This document shows positions 24,203-34,484 of a DNA stretch of 64,000 nt, one piece after another. This DNA comes from Salvator merianae. Taxonomy: Eukaryota; Chordata; Lepidosauria; Squamata; Teiidae. A program made the translations under genes and the position numbers. The notes below the pieces were generated by a model that saw only the letters and a program-made list of their open reading frames with translations, had not been told where the DNA came from and ran no database searches. Position 1 is the stretch's first letter. Every line of letters begins with the position of its first letter. The stretch lies in assembly GCA_003586115.2 (NCBI GenBank), contig QVOM02000049.1, forward strand, positions 23,489,765-23,553,764, read 5' to 3'.

Positions 24203-24884
24203 GGAGATGCAGCTTGAATTATAGGTCAACCCTGAATGCAATAGGTTTTCAATCTTTATTTCTAACCCCTTTTTCTTGCATTATTTATCCCAATTTTTTT
24301 CAGCATTATATTAATAATTCTGTATTAAAATAAAACCAGCAAAGGTAGTAGGTGAATGGAAGCCCTAAGTTTTTGCACCAGGAAGGAGTAATTTACCAAT
24401 GGTTGGGGAAGCAGTTAAAGCATGGGCCTCTACACCTATTTATTTCTTCCTCTATGTGCCGTGCCATCTTGGCATTTCCAGACAAATATTAGGGTGGAGA
24501 TTCAACTTCTCCTGGGTGACACATCGTTTTCCTCTGCGCAGTAATTTCCCCAGTTTTTAATTAACTGACTAGAAAGGAATAATGCATACAATGGAAGGGA
24601 ATTTATTCAAAAGCTGGTGCCCAGTTTCTGTTCCAGGCACCATCCAAATGACTGGCAAACATTTCAGTCCTCTTTCTGCCCCCAAACATCTCTGGTCCAC
24701 CACACAAACAGCCCAACAGGAAGGCTGTTCTCACCAGTGCCGCTACCTTCTGACCCCTGCATGGATACACAGGAGGGGACATGAAGGTAAATTTATGACT
24801 GTAATTGCATGCAGGCACCTGAACTGCAGTGGACATCCATTGCTACCTCTAGTCCCCAAACATGATTCTGGCTGATTTAGGGGC
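24203..24884. other. Unrecognised sequence
   Basis: No gene or repeat recognised. The 97-codon frame at 24582-24875 has no known domain. Confidence 0.4.
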
Positions 24885-24990
24885 AGCTGATTTAGTGCAG
24901 AAAGGCCCTTAAGGGTCTTATATGTCAAAAACAGAATTTTGAATATAGATTTAACACCACAAGGTTCAGGGACCCGTATACAATTCAATA
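24885..24990 (-). repeat. Non-LTR fragment (same family as 57000-57355)
   Basis: The string 'agggtcttatatgtcaaaaa' followed by 'cagaattttgaat' parallels 'agggctttataaatcagtgt' and 'ccaccttgaattgggc' near 57295. Short and diverged; orientation by analogy with the fragment at 16205. Confidence 0.45.
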
Positions 24991-25081
24991 GCATGCACCA
25001 ACATGACCAAAAAACCCAGGAACTTTTAAATATATTTCTTGATGACTAAACAGGAGGGATGCCTAATTCAAGAAAAACTAT

Positions 25082-25318
25082 GGCTGGCTCCAGGTGCTGG
25101 CTGAAGGTAGCACCCACAGGCAATATTCTGGAGAAAAGCCCCTCCGGAATGAACACCTGTTGGCTAGACAGCATGGGGGACGGTTCTGTCTGTGCGCTTT
25201 CTGATGTGAAATACCCAGAAGTGCACAATCGTGACCACCACACATGCTCGGACATCTTTTTCAGCCCAAACACATGCGCAGTGGACAGAACAATAATGGT
25301 GGCTCCGTCTGTAAGGAT
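25082..25318. mobile_element. MITE, family M4, copy 1 (right end missing)
   Basis: Starts 'ggctggctccaggtgctggc', then 'gcaatattctggagaaaagc', 'aacacctgttggctagacag', 'gaagtgcacaatcgtgacc' and 'cacatgcgcagtgg', all shared in order with 27650-28090 and 38872-39310. It stops about half way along the family, so the right half has been lost. Confidence 0.75.
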
Positions 25319-25405
25319 TTTATAACTTTTGAAGTGATTTTATACTTTCAAGTATACTTTTAACTTTTAAGTGATTTTATAACTTTTGCTGTTGGGCCTT
25401 TAAGA

Positions 25406-25487
25406 TGTCTGTCTGTCTGTCTGTCTGTCTGTCCATCCATATATCCATCCATCCATCCATCCATCCATTTATTTATTTATTTATTTG
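25406..25487. repeat. Compound tetranucleotide repeat (TGTC)n(CATC)n(ATTT)n
   Basis: About seven TGTC units, then about eight CATC units, then about five ATTT units. The ATTT part is the tail of the minus-strand LINE fragment that begins here; the other two grew next to it. Confidence 0.95.
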
Positions 25488-26180
25488 GGATTTATATCCC
25501 ACCTTTCTCCCAGATTGCTCAAGCCAATACAGATTATTCTGCTCCCCTCTATATTTTCCTTAGAACAACCTGTAAGGTAGTATTTCACATTAGCTTAGCC
25601 CGGGACAGGAACAAGGCCAAGTGGGATGGCATACATTGGCAGCCATCCACTCAATAACTGGCCCAGCCCAGCCTAGCTTCAAAGCTAGGGAACAAAAGTT
25701 CCCCCAGCTTTAAAGTTGCAGGCCAGGGGCATTTCGCCATGCCCAAACTCCTGAAACGGTCCTAGAAGTGCACCACTTTCCAGCATTCAGCAAAATATCG
25801 CTGTGCTCTGATACAAAGTGTAGGCTGTTCCTCCTGCCATCCCTTGTGTCCATGATGGCAGCAGGCAGTAAGACCTAGCCTAGCCTGCAGGGGACTGCTT
25901 TTTAGCTGTCTCCACTGGTGCACTCCTGAACAAAGATTCTAAGAGTGGGCCAGGTGCCACTGCACACCAAAAGAGGTTGTGCCCTCCTTTGGTCTGTGTT
26001 AGCGTGCAGATCTTGTTGTCCCAAGACCCTGGCGGCATGGTCCAAAAGGATAATGTAGAATGTGCCTAACTGGCCCAATATCACCCAGAGAGCTGCATGG
26101 CTCATTAAGAATTGAAACCCAGGTAGTCATAACCTCTCCATCACTCCAGCCACTATGCTATACCATCTCTTCTCCATGAT
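25470..26180 (-). repeat. LINE 3' fragment (minus strand), split by an insertion
   Basis: Left piece, 25470-25612: after the ATTT tail it reads 'gggatttatatcccaccttt', 'ctcaagccaatacag', 'agaacaacctgtaaggtag', the reverse complement of a very common reptile LINE/SINE-type 3' segment. Right piece, about 26066-26180: 'ggcccaatatcacccagaga', 'gaattgaaacccaggtag', 'cactccagccactatgctat', the continuation of the same unit. The roughly 450 bases between (25613-26065) are foreign. Confidence 0.65.
25613..26065. mobile_element. Probable DNA element inserted in the LINE fragment
   Basis: Inferred because it separates two halves of one LINE unit. Contains a hairpin at 25675-25716 ('ttcaaagctagggaac' against 'gttcccccagctttaaag'). 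Similar hairpins recur at 35668-35696 and 38181-38222. Terminal repeats and target duplication are not clear (TTA against TAA at the edges). No coding sequence. Confidence 0.5.
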
Positions 26181-26530
26181 GGTTGTCAACATTTTTCATT
26201 ATTTGGAGTTGTAGTTTTCTGATTGGTAATTTGGCTCTGAAAAAAGAAAAAAAGACAAACTAGGCTTTTTCTGGTTTTAATCTGCTTTCTTTCTTCTTTC
26301 ACCTGTTACCTATAGGGCAAAAGTCAGGTCACAAGTTTAAATATAAACGGAGAGTCATGTAATGTTCACTGTTTGCCAGTTACATACATTGCCTCCATCA
26401 TCAGTAGTAGGCTTAAAAATGTTTTGTATAAATGCTTTGTTTAAAATATGCGTTAAAACAAAGATATTCCTCTCTGCTTTATAACTTCTGTCTACAGGAT
26501 ACAAATGAGCTTGTTGTATCCCGAGGTCTT
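26181..26530. other. Unrecognised sequence
   Basis: No gene or repeat recognised. Confidence 0.4.
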
Positions 26531-26742
26531 ACCTTGGTCTGCCAGCTCCTTGTGTTACTGTACCTTCCAAATACCCAGATGCTAACCAAGCACCTGCCCA
26601 TTTCCCCTTGGTTTTTTCCCCCACACTTTGTTAGCATCCAGGTATTTGGAACAGTAACAATAAAACAAGGAGCCAGCAGGCACAGGTAGGTAATCAGTAT
26701 TACAGAAAACCCAGCATCGTTGCTGGATTTCCCGTAATATTG
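26531..26742. repeat. Two adjoining hairpins (imperfect palindromes)
   Basis: Hairpin 1: the left arm at about 26531-26593 ('gctccttgtgttactg…ccaaatacccagatgctaac') is the reverse complement, with a few differences, of the right arm at about 26627-26696. Hairpin 2 follows at about 26697-26742 ('agtattacagaaaacccagc' against 'gctggatttcccgtaatatt'). This could be another palindromic MITE, but no second copy is present. Confidence 0.65.
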
Positions 26743-27646
26743 ATATCTCAGATTTTCGATCTCTAACCCGAGACAATATTGGGAATGCCACGGATATAGT
26801 TTCAGGAGGCTTACGGGTTTTAACCGGAATCTGGAGGCACCCTACATGCAATCAACTCTGTTCAGATATTGGCAGCACAACACAGCAGGTGACATGAGAT
26901 TCCATCTCAGATTACCTGGTATGTATTTCATTGTTCATTATAAAATCTATAAACACTTCAAAGAAACAAAAGGATAAAGAGGCATGTGTGCTTATCTGTA
27001 GCCAGCAGGAGTATTCCTGTTCTTGTTTTTAAAATCAGGAGAGCCATTTTAGCAGATGCTTGTTTGTTTAAGAACGAAGTAAAGGATTTAAATTATGATT
27101 CTACACAGGAAGATGTGAGGATCAATGCCAAGAAATGGTGTTTTATAATTATTATTCTTCAGACTATTATGACCTTCATGCAAACACAAGCTGATTGTTC
27201 TAATAAACAGAATTTAAATTGTTCATTCCTCTGATACAGTGCAGTAAATTCACAGCATTTGTGAAGGTTCTGTCTGGAAAATGGTTAGTAGCAATTAATT
27301 AGTGGAGTCTCATTTCACTATTTGTGGATAATAAATGCCAGCAAATGAGGAAAATACGCCGCCTATTTGAACTTACCTGTGGCATCATGCGCCAGAGCAG
27401 ACCATCCTGGCCCACAATATTCACCCAGTCCCAGTCCTGCACTATTCTAAAAGAGGATTTTTCATGATGAAGCCCAGTGGGGAAACGGCCCATTTATCCA
27501 CATCAGGGCCTCAGTATGGCAAAGGATTAAATAAGGCAGATCTTGTTGCGCTGTTTTTCTTTACCTCTGGTGATTTGCATCATACAGTTATTTTTTACAT
27601 GCACAGCCCACATACATTGTTTTCCTCAAAATACCGTTCACAAGCA
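26743..27646. other. Unrecognised sequence
   Basis: No gene or repeat recognised; the 82-codon frame at 26986-27234 has no known domain. Confidence 0.4.
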
Positions 27647-27649
27647 TTA

Positions 27650-28090
27650 AGGCCAGCTCCAGATACCGGCCAAATATAGCACCAACAGGCGATATTCCAG
27701 AGAAAAGGCCCTCTGGAATGACCACCTGTTGTCTAGACTGTGTGTGGGACCCCGCTTTCTGTTTACTTTTGGGGGTTGTGCACTTCCGGGGATTTAGCCA
27801 GCATGTAATACCCAGACATGTGAGATTACAACCACAGCACACCCACAAGCATCTTTTTGACCCATTCACATGCGCAGTGGGTAGAATAATGATAGCAGCT
27901 CTGCTAAAAGTTAAGTGATAGCACTATTTTGGGAAAACCCACCACAAGAGTCAGGTTTTCCCAAAACAGGCTATCACGAGTTTTAGGGTGGATATAGTGT
28001 AACTATAGTGGGGTTGCCACAGATACTTGTGACAATCCCACCACAGCAGTGCCAAAATGGTGCTATATTCCCCCCGTCTGGATGCAACCC
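27650..28090. mobile_element. MITE, family M4, copy 2
   Basis: Begins 'aggccagctccagatacc' and ends, on the minus strand, GGGTTGCATCCAGACGGGG. It follows the M4 order: 'ggcgatattccagagaaaag', 'accacctgttgtctagac', 'acatgcgcagtgggtag', a short hairpin ('attttgggaaaaccc' and 'ggttttcccaaaac' near 27930-27967), 'ggtggggttgccac'. The target duplication could not be fixed. Confidence 0.8.
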
Positions 28091-28540
28091 AAGGGAAGGG
28101 AAGTAGGACAAGGTCACTTTAGAAAGTTTTGTGACTGGTTTCCCAGCTCACATCTTTGAAACACTACCTTACAATGGCCAGTTTTAGGCTACCATAAGCT
28201 TTCCTTTGGCGGAAAAAAACTTGTATGAGCAGCACTCTCATTTTGCTCATCTGCATTGTTTCAACAAGGGTTCAAAATATAAATAATACTTTAATTGGTT
28301 TTCACGTTAGGAAATACTGTGTCAGTAAAGGAGATGCAAATGATTTGTGTTCCTCATTCCATACTTCCAGATATTTTGAAAAGATATTCCCGTGTGTGTG
28401 TTCACTGAGGGAATATTTAGAGCAGCCAAACATGCATCTCTTCTGAAGGGGAAGTACATGGCTTTTTCCCTTCACATGATACCAGGAAATGGAAAAGAGA
28501 ATGGATTTATTTGGTTTAGTTTTTCCTTATTCTCCAAAAA
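28091..28540. other. Unrecognised sequence
   Basis: No gene or repeat recognised. Confidence 0.4.
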
Positions 28541-28733
28541 ATTGTTGTTGTTGGATGCCACTAAGTTATGGCCACCTCCTGGTTCACTGTATGGGCACTG
28601 CTATGCAGTTTTCTTGGCAGAGATACTGAAGTGGTTTGCTATTGCTTACTTCTAAGGAGAGGCTGGGGATCAAACCAGTAACCCTTTGCTTTCCAGTTTG
28701 CTTACATTACCACTGAGCTACAGCCCCTTCCAG
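28541..28733 (-). repeat. tRNA-derived SINE, minus strand
   Basis: Reverse complement of the SINE at 5595: tail 'ttgttgttgttggatgccac', body 'ctgtatgggcactgc', 'ttcttggcagagatactgaa', and head 'ctgagctacagccccttcc' with the B box region 'ggggatcaaaccagtaaccc'. Near full length. Confidence 0.85.
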
Positions 28734-28868
28734 ACTCCATGGACATCTCTAGACTGTGTTTTTGGGAGAGATACAGAAGTCGTTTGCCACTGCCTACTTC
28801 TGAGGAGAAACTGGGGATTAAACCAGTAACCCTCTGCTTTCCAGACTGGTTACATTACCACTGATCAC
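28734..28868 (-). repeat. Second, partial tRNA-derived SINE, minus strand
   Basis: Directly adjoining the previous SINE: 'agatacagaagtcgtttgcc', 'ctggggattaaaccagtaac', 'gctttccagactggttacat'. The distal body is missing. Two head-to-tail copies could come from insertion of one next to the other or from a tandem duplication. Confidence 0.78.
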
Positions 28869-29195
28869 CATACCTATTTGTTGTTCATTCAGGATAAGAT
28901 GGCCTTTTTCTCTCTCCAGTACTGTCAGTAACACTAATTCTTTAGCAAACATGGCAATTTTGATTTCTGAGAAAGTTTGATATTCCTAGGTTTTTATTTA
29001 TAAAGATAACCACAAATCCAGTGGCATTATTATCAATGAACCTCTATTCCTAGGCCTAACACATTTCGAGCACCTATGGAACACACTACCATTAAGAGTG
29101 TGATCACAGAAGTATTTGGGGACACCCCCTGGGTGAACTTAAGACCCAAGGAACAAACATATTTTTTTTTTTAAAGATCATTTACTCATCCCCAA
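28869..29195. other. Unrecognised sequence
   Basis: No gene or repeat recognised. Confidence 0.4.
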
Positions 29196-30613
29196 GGGCA
29201 TGGTCAGACACAGAATTTAATCAGTTTACAGACCATTTTCAGTTCCAACTGCCCTGACAAAATATTGCCTTTTCATACTTTTCTGCACTAAACTGCTCAA
29301 ATTAGGACTATTTTGAATTTAGATTAAGTGAGTTCCCACCCATTTCAGATCATTAGCCTATTTTACTTTACAAAGTGAAAACATGCAAGGAGACGATTTT
29401 GGGAGTGAACTGTACTTTTCGGATGTGCAGAGGGAGGGCTCCCCATTTCCTCTAGTCCAACAACATACTATGTTCTGGGTGTTTTACTCAGGACGGTGAG
29501 AACATCACTATCATGGTGGAAAGAGAGGGAACAGCACCTGGCATATATTTCCTGGTTTCCACCACATTGTCCTGTTTCACCCTTCAAACTGTTTGTTTTT
29601 TTACTGTTTGATTTTTTTAATAAACACCATGGAAGCTATCCTTTGCCTGTTCTACAGTTTGCTGGGCACCACAGTCCACTCCCAGAATGCATGCATCCTC
29701 CTTTCTCCCTCATTCCTACGATGAGAAGGACACAATGTTTCCTCCCTTTCCCTTTGGCAATGCTCAAGGGAAGCAATGTTTCCTTTCATTAAAAGAAGAC
29801 TTTTACTCAAAAGCAGCACTGTGCTTCAGTGGCTTTAGGGTAAACAGCACAATACAGTCTATCAGTTTTCTTCAAGAATGCTAGAGAGTGGGGATGCATG
29901 CTGATTGATATATGCCTCAGCTGCACTTGTTTGAGGGTGCAATCCTCTTACCCCAACAATGACCCACATCACCATCAACTTTGCCATCTGTACCATACAA
30001 CTTCATTGTGAGACACATACCACCGTGGATGTCTCAGATGGGAAGATGAGATAGAGTCCATTTTTGACTATTAACTTCATTATCACAATTATTGATTCCC
30101 CCACATTCCCCCCTTTTCACTGAGCTCTCCCCCTTGCATGCTGCTTTGAAATTGCACAATTGTGCAAAACTGAAATTACAAAGGAGAAGAAATTGAGATC
30201 TGGCCTTCAGGAAGTTTGTGTGGTAGATGTGGAATTTATGTTATGTTATACACGCCGGACAGTGAGGAGGAACATATGGTGAATGACCAATAACGCTGTC
30301 AACAGAATCCATGTTCTGATGCAGCAGCTGGGAAATATGGAGGGTGGAGTTTGACTTTCCTGCCCATGTAAAGTCAAGATTTGAATGTTGGATCTGCATC
30401 CAATTCCTGAGTGCACAGGGAGGGGAATTTGGTGAACGGTGGAGGGAGAAAGGTATGATTTCCTCATACCAAGCACAGGAAAATGAGAAGTGAGAACGAA
30501 CAAATCTGAATTGAGTCTGTGTTATAACACAAATATGGGAACTACTGGAACGCATACTCAATCCTCATTCAGCCCCCCATACAGATTATCCCTACAATGT
30601 CTGACTGCACCCC
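29196..30613. mobile_element. Long non-autonomous DNA element, family LF, copy 3 (complete)
   Basis: About 1.4 kb. Left terminus GGGCATGGTCAGACAC, right terminus on the minus strand GGGTGCAGTCAGACATTG. The flanks share CCCCAAG (29190-29196 and 30611-30617), which could be a 7-of-8 hAT-type duplication; a 3-bp CAA duplication with a 1-base indel is also possible. Interior segments match copies 1 and 2 in order, including 'agagggagggctccccattt', 'gcacctggcatatatttcc' and 'aagtcaagatttgaatgttgg' (copy 1 only). No transposase frame is present in any copy. Confidence 0.85.
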
Positions 30614-31582
30614 CAAGTGTCTGTATATCTGCCCTTTCCACAGATGCAAGAAAATCACTCTAATTTAGGCTGAATTTCTCAGTTTGAGACAGATGGGGCA
30701 GGAAGCTACAGGCTCCTGCAGCCAATAGCAGTCTGCTACCACTACCGACCAATGAGGTCCACAAAAAATTGGCTGCCGTCGGCTTGTGGGAGGCAAGGAA
30801 GGAAGGCAATGATGAGGAAGCAAGAGAAGGTAAACTACCTGTTTTTTTTAAACTGTGTAATGTGTGGTTTCTTTCCTCGTCCTCATTTGAGGCAATCCCA
30901 GAAAAAGGACACCCCCAAACCCCTCTGTGTGATCACAGCCTCTATCATCCAAGCTAGCTTCCACCTTTTCTCACGGTAGTTAAAAAAGAAAAGGAAAAAC
31001 CATGAACAAAGATACTATTGGCATTTTTAGATGGGGGTTCAAGGTCACACGGGGCTGGTAATTGGTGGGGAAGATTCTCCCCAGATTCTATTCCCCACCA
31101 GATTCTCATAAAAGAATCAAAGTTTTTAATGTACTTTTTATAATTAATGTAGTTGTTAGATTCCCTTCTCTTTCAAAATGAATGCACAGCTATAGCAGCA
31201 TTGCACACACACAACAAAAATGGCTCAAAAGGAGCTTAGCGGTGATAGCATCTGCATGCTAGTGCCTTAATCCACACTAAAGCCTATAAAATGCACATCC
31301 AAAACACACTGTCTGAGGTGATTCTAGACACTAGCGTCTGCATGTTACAGCCTGTAAATCCCTTTTAAACTGTGGGTATAGCCTATGATTGTGATAAGCA
31401 GCCGCATATAGTATCTTATATCTATTGTAATATGTCCATTATATAAGCAGATATTAAAATTTCTGGAAGTGAGATGGTAGTCATTTCGTCCTCCTTTGAG
31501 CTTCCCTGACCACACAATTAGATCTAAGACACCTATTTCTGTTCACACAAAAACAACCATGGCTCTTTCCCCGTGGGACGTT
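30614..31582. other. Unrecognised sequence
   Basis: No gene or repeat recognised. Confidence 0.4.
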
Positions 31583-31626
31583 GCATGTGGAAGGGATCCA
31601 CAGGATCCCCTTCCACATGCTAGCAT
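31583..31626. repeat. Short palindrome
   Basis: 'gcatgtggaagggatcc' and 'ggatccccttccacatgc' form a near-perfect hairpin around a 3-base centre (aca). May belong to an undescribed element around 31550-31660. Confidence 0.7.
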
Positions 31627-32548
31627 GGAATAGAGGAGGCCCCTGCTAGCATGCTCTGTACAGGACTGAGAATAAACAGGGTTAGGGCACCCAAAATGTC
31701 ATCCTCGCCCACTTTACTGTTAGACTCCGACATCAAGGTGTGCTAGTTACCTTAACCCGGAGTAGCAGGCCATGTGTGGAGGGCACATCACCCCCTCTTC
31801 CAGGATGTCAGGAGCCCATTTCAGTGGCTCAACAGTGGTGACTCCAAAGATGGCGCAATCTTCAGAGCCAATGGCAGGGGCTGGTGTGATATAGGCTGTT
31901 CCAATGTGGATGGCCCTGCCCAGCACCTGTGGATACCTAGCCCACCCTGTCATGGGTTGCGTATCGCAGGCCAGGGTGTCCCACCTGGCCTGAGATAAGT
32001 ACAGTAAATGTGAAAAGGGAGCAAATTTTCTGTCATCAGTTTCCTTCTGCAAACCATCATACCGTCATCAAAAACTAATGACCAGTTCTCAAAACCTAAT
32101 GATTAGTTTTGGATGGGCACTAGTTGTTACAGATGAAAGGAGGGAAAATCTCACAGCAAGGGCAAAAGACCATTGACAGAACTTTGGATCCAATCCAAAG
32201 TTTTTGTTACTCTACCTCTATCAAATTGCAGGGAGAAATTTCTCAACTGCAGTTTATGAAAATATGAGATAGTATCACACCCCTTGTTAATCCTCGAACT
32301 CTGCTGAGTTGTTTTGATTTTGTCATCTAAAAGCTCCACTCACACAACCAAATTGATTGTGCTTCAGGCATCTAGATGGCTGGATAGACAAATGCTTCCA
32401 CCTCGTTTTAGCACTCAGGAACCCCATATGGGCAACGAAGGAGGCCTTTTGGGAAGCTTTATTAAACTACTTTCAGGTTGCCCCATTGCTATGTTTAACT
32501 TCAGGCTGCCATGTGAACAAGCATGCTGCTAGGAACTAAGGGCCTTAA
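31627..32548. other. Unrecognised sequence
   Basis: GC-rich from 31690 to 31995, AT-rich afterwards. The overlapping frames at 31747-32052 show no known domain. Confidence 0.4.
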
Positions 32549-32876
32549 GGCCCACATTCGGAACCAGTGGGTCTCGAAGAGCCAGACCCACTGATTCCAA
32601 ACACAGGAAGGTGTGAGTAGGGTCAGTACTGCCTGCATGACAGCCCTGGTCCAGATCAGCCCACGCCACAGCCTCGAAGTTCACGTGGGCTTTGTGGCCA
32701 CACTCCCAGAGGGGTGCATTTCAGCAGTACACTATGGCACGCTACTGAAATGTGTCCCCTGATAGTCCCAAATACAGGAGGTGTGCCTTCTGCAAGACTC
32801 CTGTGTTCTGGATCACCACTGCTGGTCCCACTGGTAGATCCAATTAAACGGGTCTACCAGTGATTCCGAACAAGGC
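32549..32876. mobile_element. Probable MITE with diverged inverted ends
   Basis: Left end GGCCCACATTCGGAACCAGTG, matched on the minus strand by GCCTTGTTCGGAATCACTGG at the right. The left end also forms a local hairpin with 'agacccactgattcc'. About 330 bases, no frame. Single copy in the window and no clear target duplication. Confidence 0.58.
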
Positions 32877-33961
32877 ATCACACTCCATCTAATGCAGACA
32901 AAGCGGACCAATGGGAGGCATGGTTTCATAGATCTGCATTAATGTGCAGACCTATGAGGTCCAAGTGCTTACTACACCAGATCTTAATCCCAATTAAGGG
33001 CCCGTGAGGAAAGGGGCTAAATATACGACCAGCAATGCAACCACAATTGCTGTGCAGAGTTCTGGTGGCATTGTGGGGCTTCTGCTGCAATATGTCCTGC
33101 GGGATCTCAGGTAGTGCATGGTGTAGATCATGTGCCCACAGCTCCAGGGTGGCAGCTCCACACCTCATCTCAGATCCTGCACCCATGGGGATGCAGGCTG
33201 AGTATAATCCACAGGATCAGTCCTTGCCCAAGACCTTTTGGTGCCTGAGGTATACAAGCTAGTGGGGCTGTTCACTAAAATGTAATTTTAAAAATATTTC
33301 AATAAATGTCAACATGTAACACATTCAATTAAAGAAACGAAAGTGAGTGATTTTTCAGCATGCCCCAAACCTGATGCCTGAGGCAGTCGCCTCATTCTGC
33401 CTAATGGTAGGACTGGCTGTGGTTTCCTCTGTCTGACATATGGATATATTTTCCAAAGAAAGACTTCTTTTCATTTTAGCTTGGCAGAAGCTCACGGAGG
33501 CTTGAAACACTGAAAGCTCTATTCACTGGGTAGAGAGAGGGCAGTATTTTTCCTGGAGAGCCATTACACACACAGGGTACAGGTGTAAGCAGGAAGACAT
33601 TCATTAGAAGAAAGAAAAAAGGCAACTCATGTTTGCACAGCAGTGCACAAAAGGAATTTGGTTCTGTAAGAGAGCAGAGGAAATCAGGGTAAAGTGGAGA
33701 TGGCAACTATGGGGAGGCAAAGAATTATCCTATCAGTTGTCATAATACCTTGGAGAGGGTACTGCAGAAAAATACATGTGTGAATCACACTTCTAGGTGA
33801 TCAGCTTCTCGTATTTTATTCACCCCCAAACAAATGTTTGCGTCTGAAGCTCAAACTCCAACAAATCATCTTCACACTTTTTCCCACTTCAAAATTATTC
33901 CTAATGTCGCATTCTTAAGAGCAGGGTTTTGCAATGAGATGTAATGTGCTGCCCTTAGTTT
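32877..33961. other. Unrecognised sequence with repeat scraps
   Basis: Contains 'caagaccttttggtgcctga' at about 33228, repeated as 'caagaccttttggtgcctca' at about 43063, and a 'ctgaggcagtcgcctcattc' scrap near 33373 of a type common in reptile repeats. No gene recognised. Confidence 0.4.
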
Positions 33962-33963
33962 AC

Positions 33964-33995
<32 letters not shown>

Positions 33996-34059
33996 CTTCT
34001 TCTTCTTCTTCTTCTTCTTCTTCTCCTTCTCCTTCTCCTTCTCCTTCTCCTTCTCCTAA
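33962..34059. repeat. (TTC)n then (TTCTCC)n microsatellite
   Basis: About 18 TTC units followed by about six TTCTCC units: an almost pure 98-base polypyrimidine run. The minus-strand poly-arginine frame here is an artefact. Mirror-symmetric purine/pyrimidine tracts of this kind can form triplex (H-DNA) structure. Confidence 0.97.
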
Positions 34060-34314
34060 AAAAAACTGTATTAAATGTACTAGGATCAAAACAACACAAT
34101 CCCAGGTAGTCAGAAGTCAAGATTTGATACACACAGACACATCTATGGGAATTTACTGACTTCTGACCCAAGCAAAATCCAGTCACTATAAGCATGGGTC
34201 ACTCCCTGGCACAAAAGAAACCAACATACATCTTTGTATACTCATCATAGGAGCAACCCTTATGTGATCACATGACATTTTGGCCAAGATAACGTACATA
34301 TGCATTGTTTTGTC
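34060..34314. other. Unrecognised sequence
   Basis: No gene or repeat recognised. Confidence 0.4.
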
Positions 34315-34317
34315 TAA

Positions 34318-34484
34318 GGCTCTTTCTGCACTGGGTCTTATTCTGGATTATATCCCAGAATAGGGGCCTACAAGTGCTAATTCAGACTACAGCAGGCCTC
34401 AAGTGAGGTCTATGGTAATCTGCTCCAGCATGCAGAAAGCAGGCTCCTGTTCTGGAATATAAAGCCCCTAGTGCAGAAAGGGCC
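34318..34484. mobile_element. Palindromic MITE PalA, intact copy, target duplication TAA
   Basis: A 167-bp inverted repeat. Termini GGCTCTTTCTGCACTGGG and, on the minus strand, GGCCCTTTCTGCACTAGG. Flanked by TAA on both sides (34315-34317 and 34485-34487), a TWA duplication. Arms: 'ttattctggattatatccca' and the partner near 34450. This is the clearest copy; others lie at 6338, 23930, 42070, 46148 and 47175. Confidence 0.92.

Noticed and set aside
29190..30617. Firm hAT assignment for the LF family from CCCCAAG
   Set aside because: The flank includes C-runs that overlap the element ends, so the duplication length cannot be decided from one copy.
33872..34195. Poly-arginine protein on the minus strand
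   Set aside because: Direct translation of the TTC/TTCTCC microsatellite.
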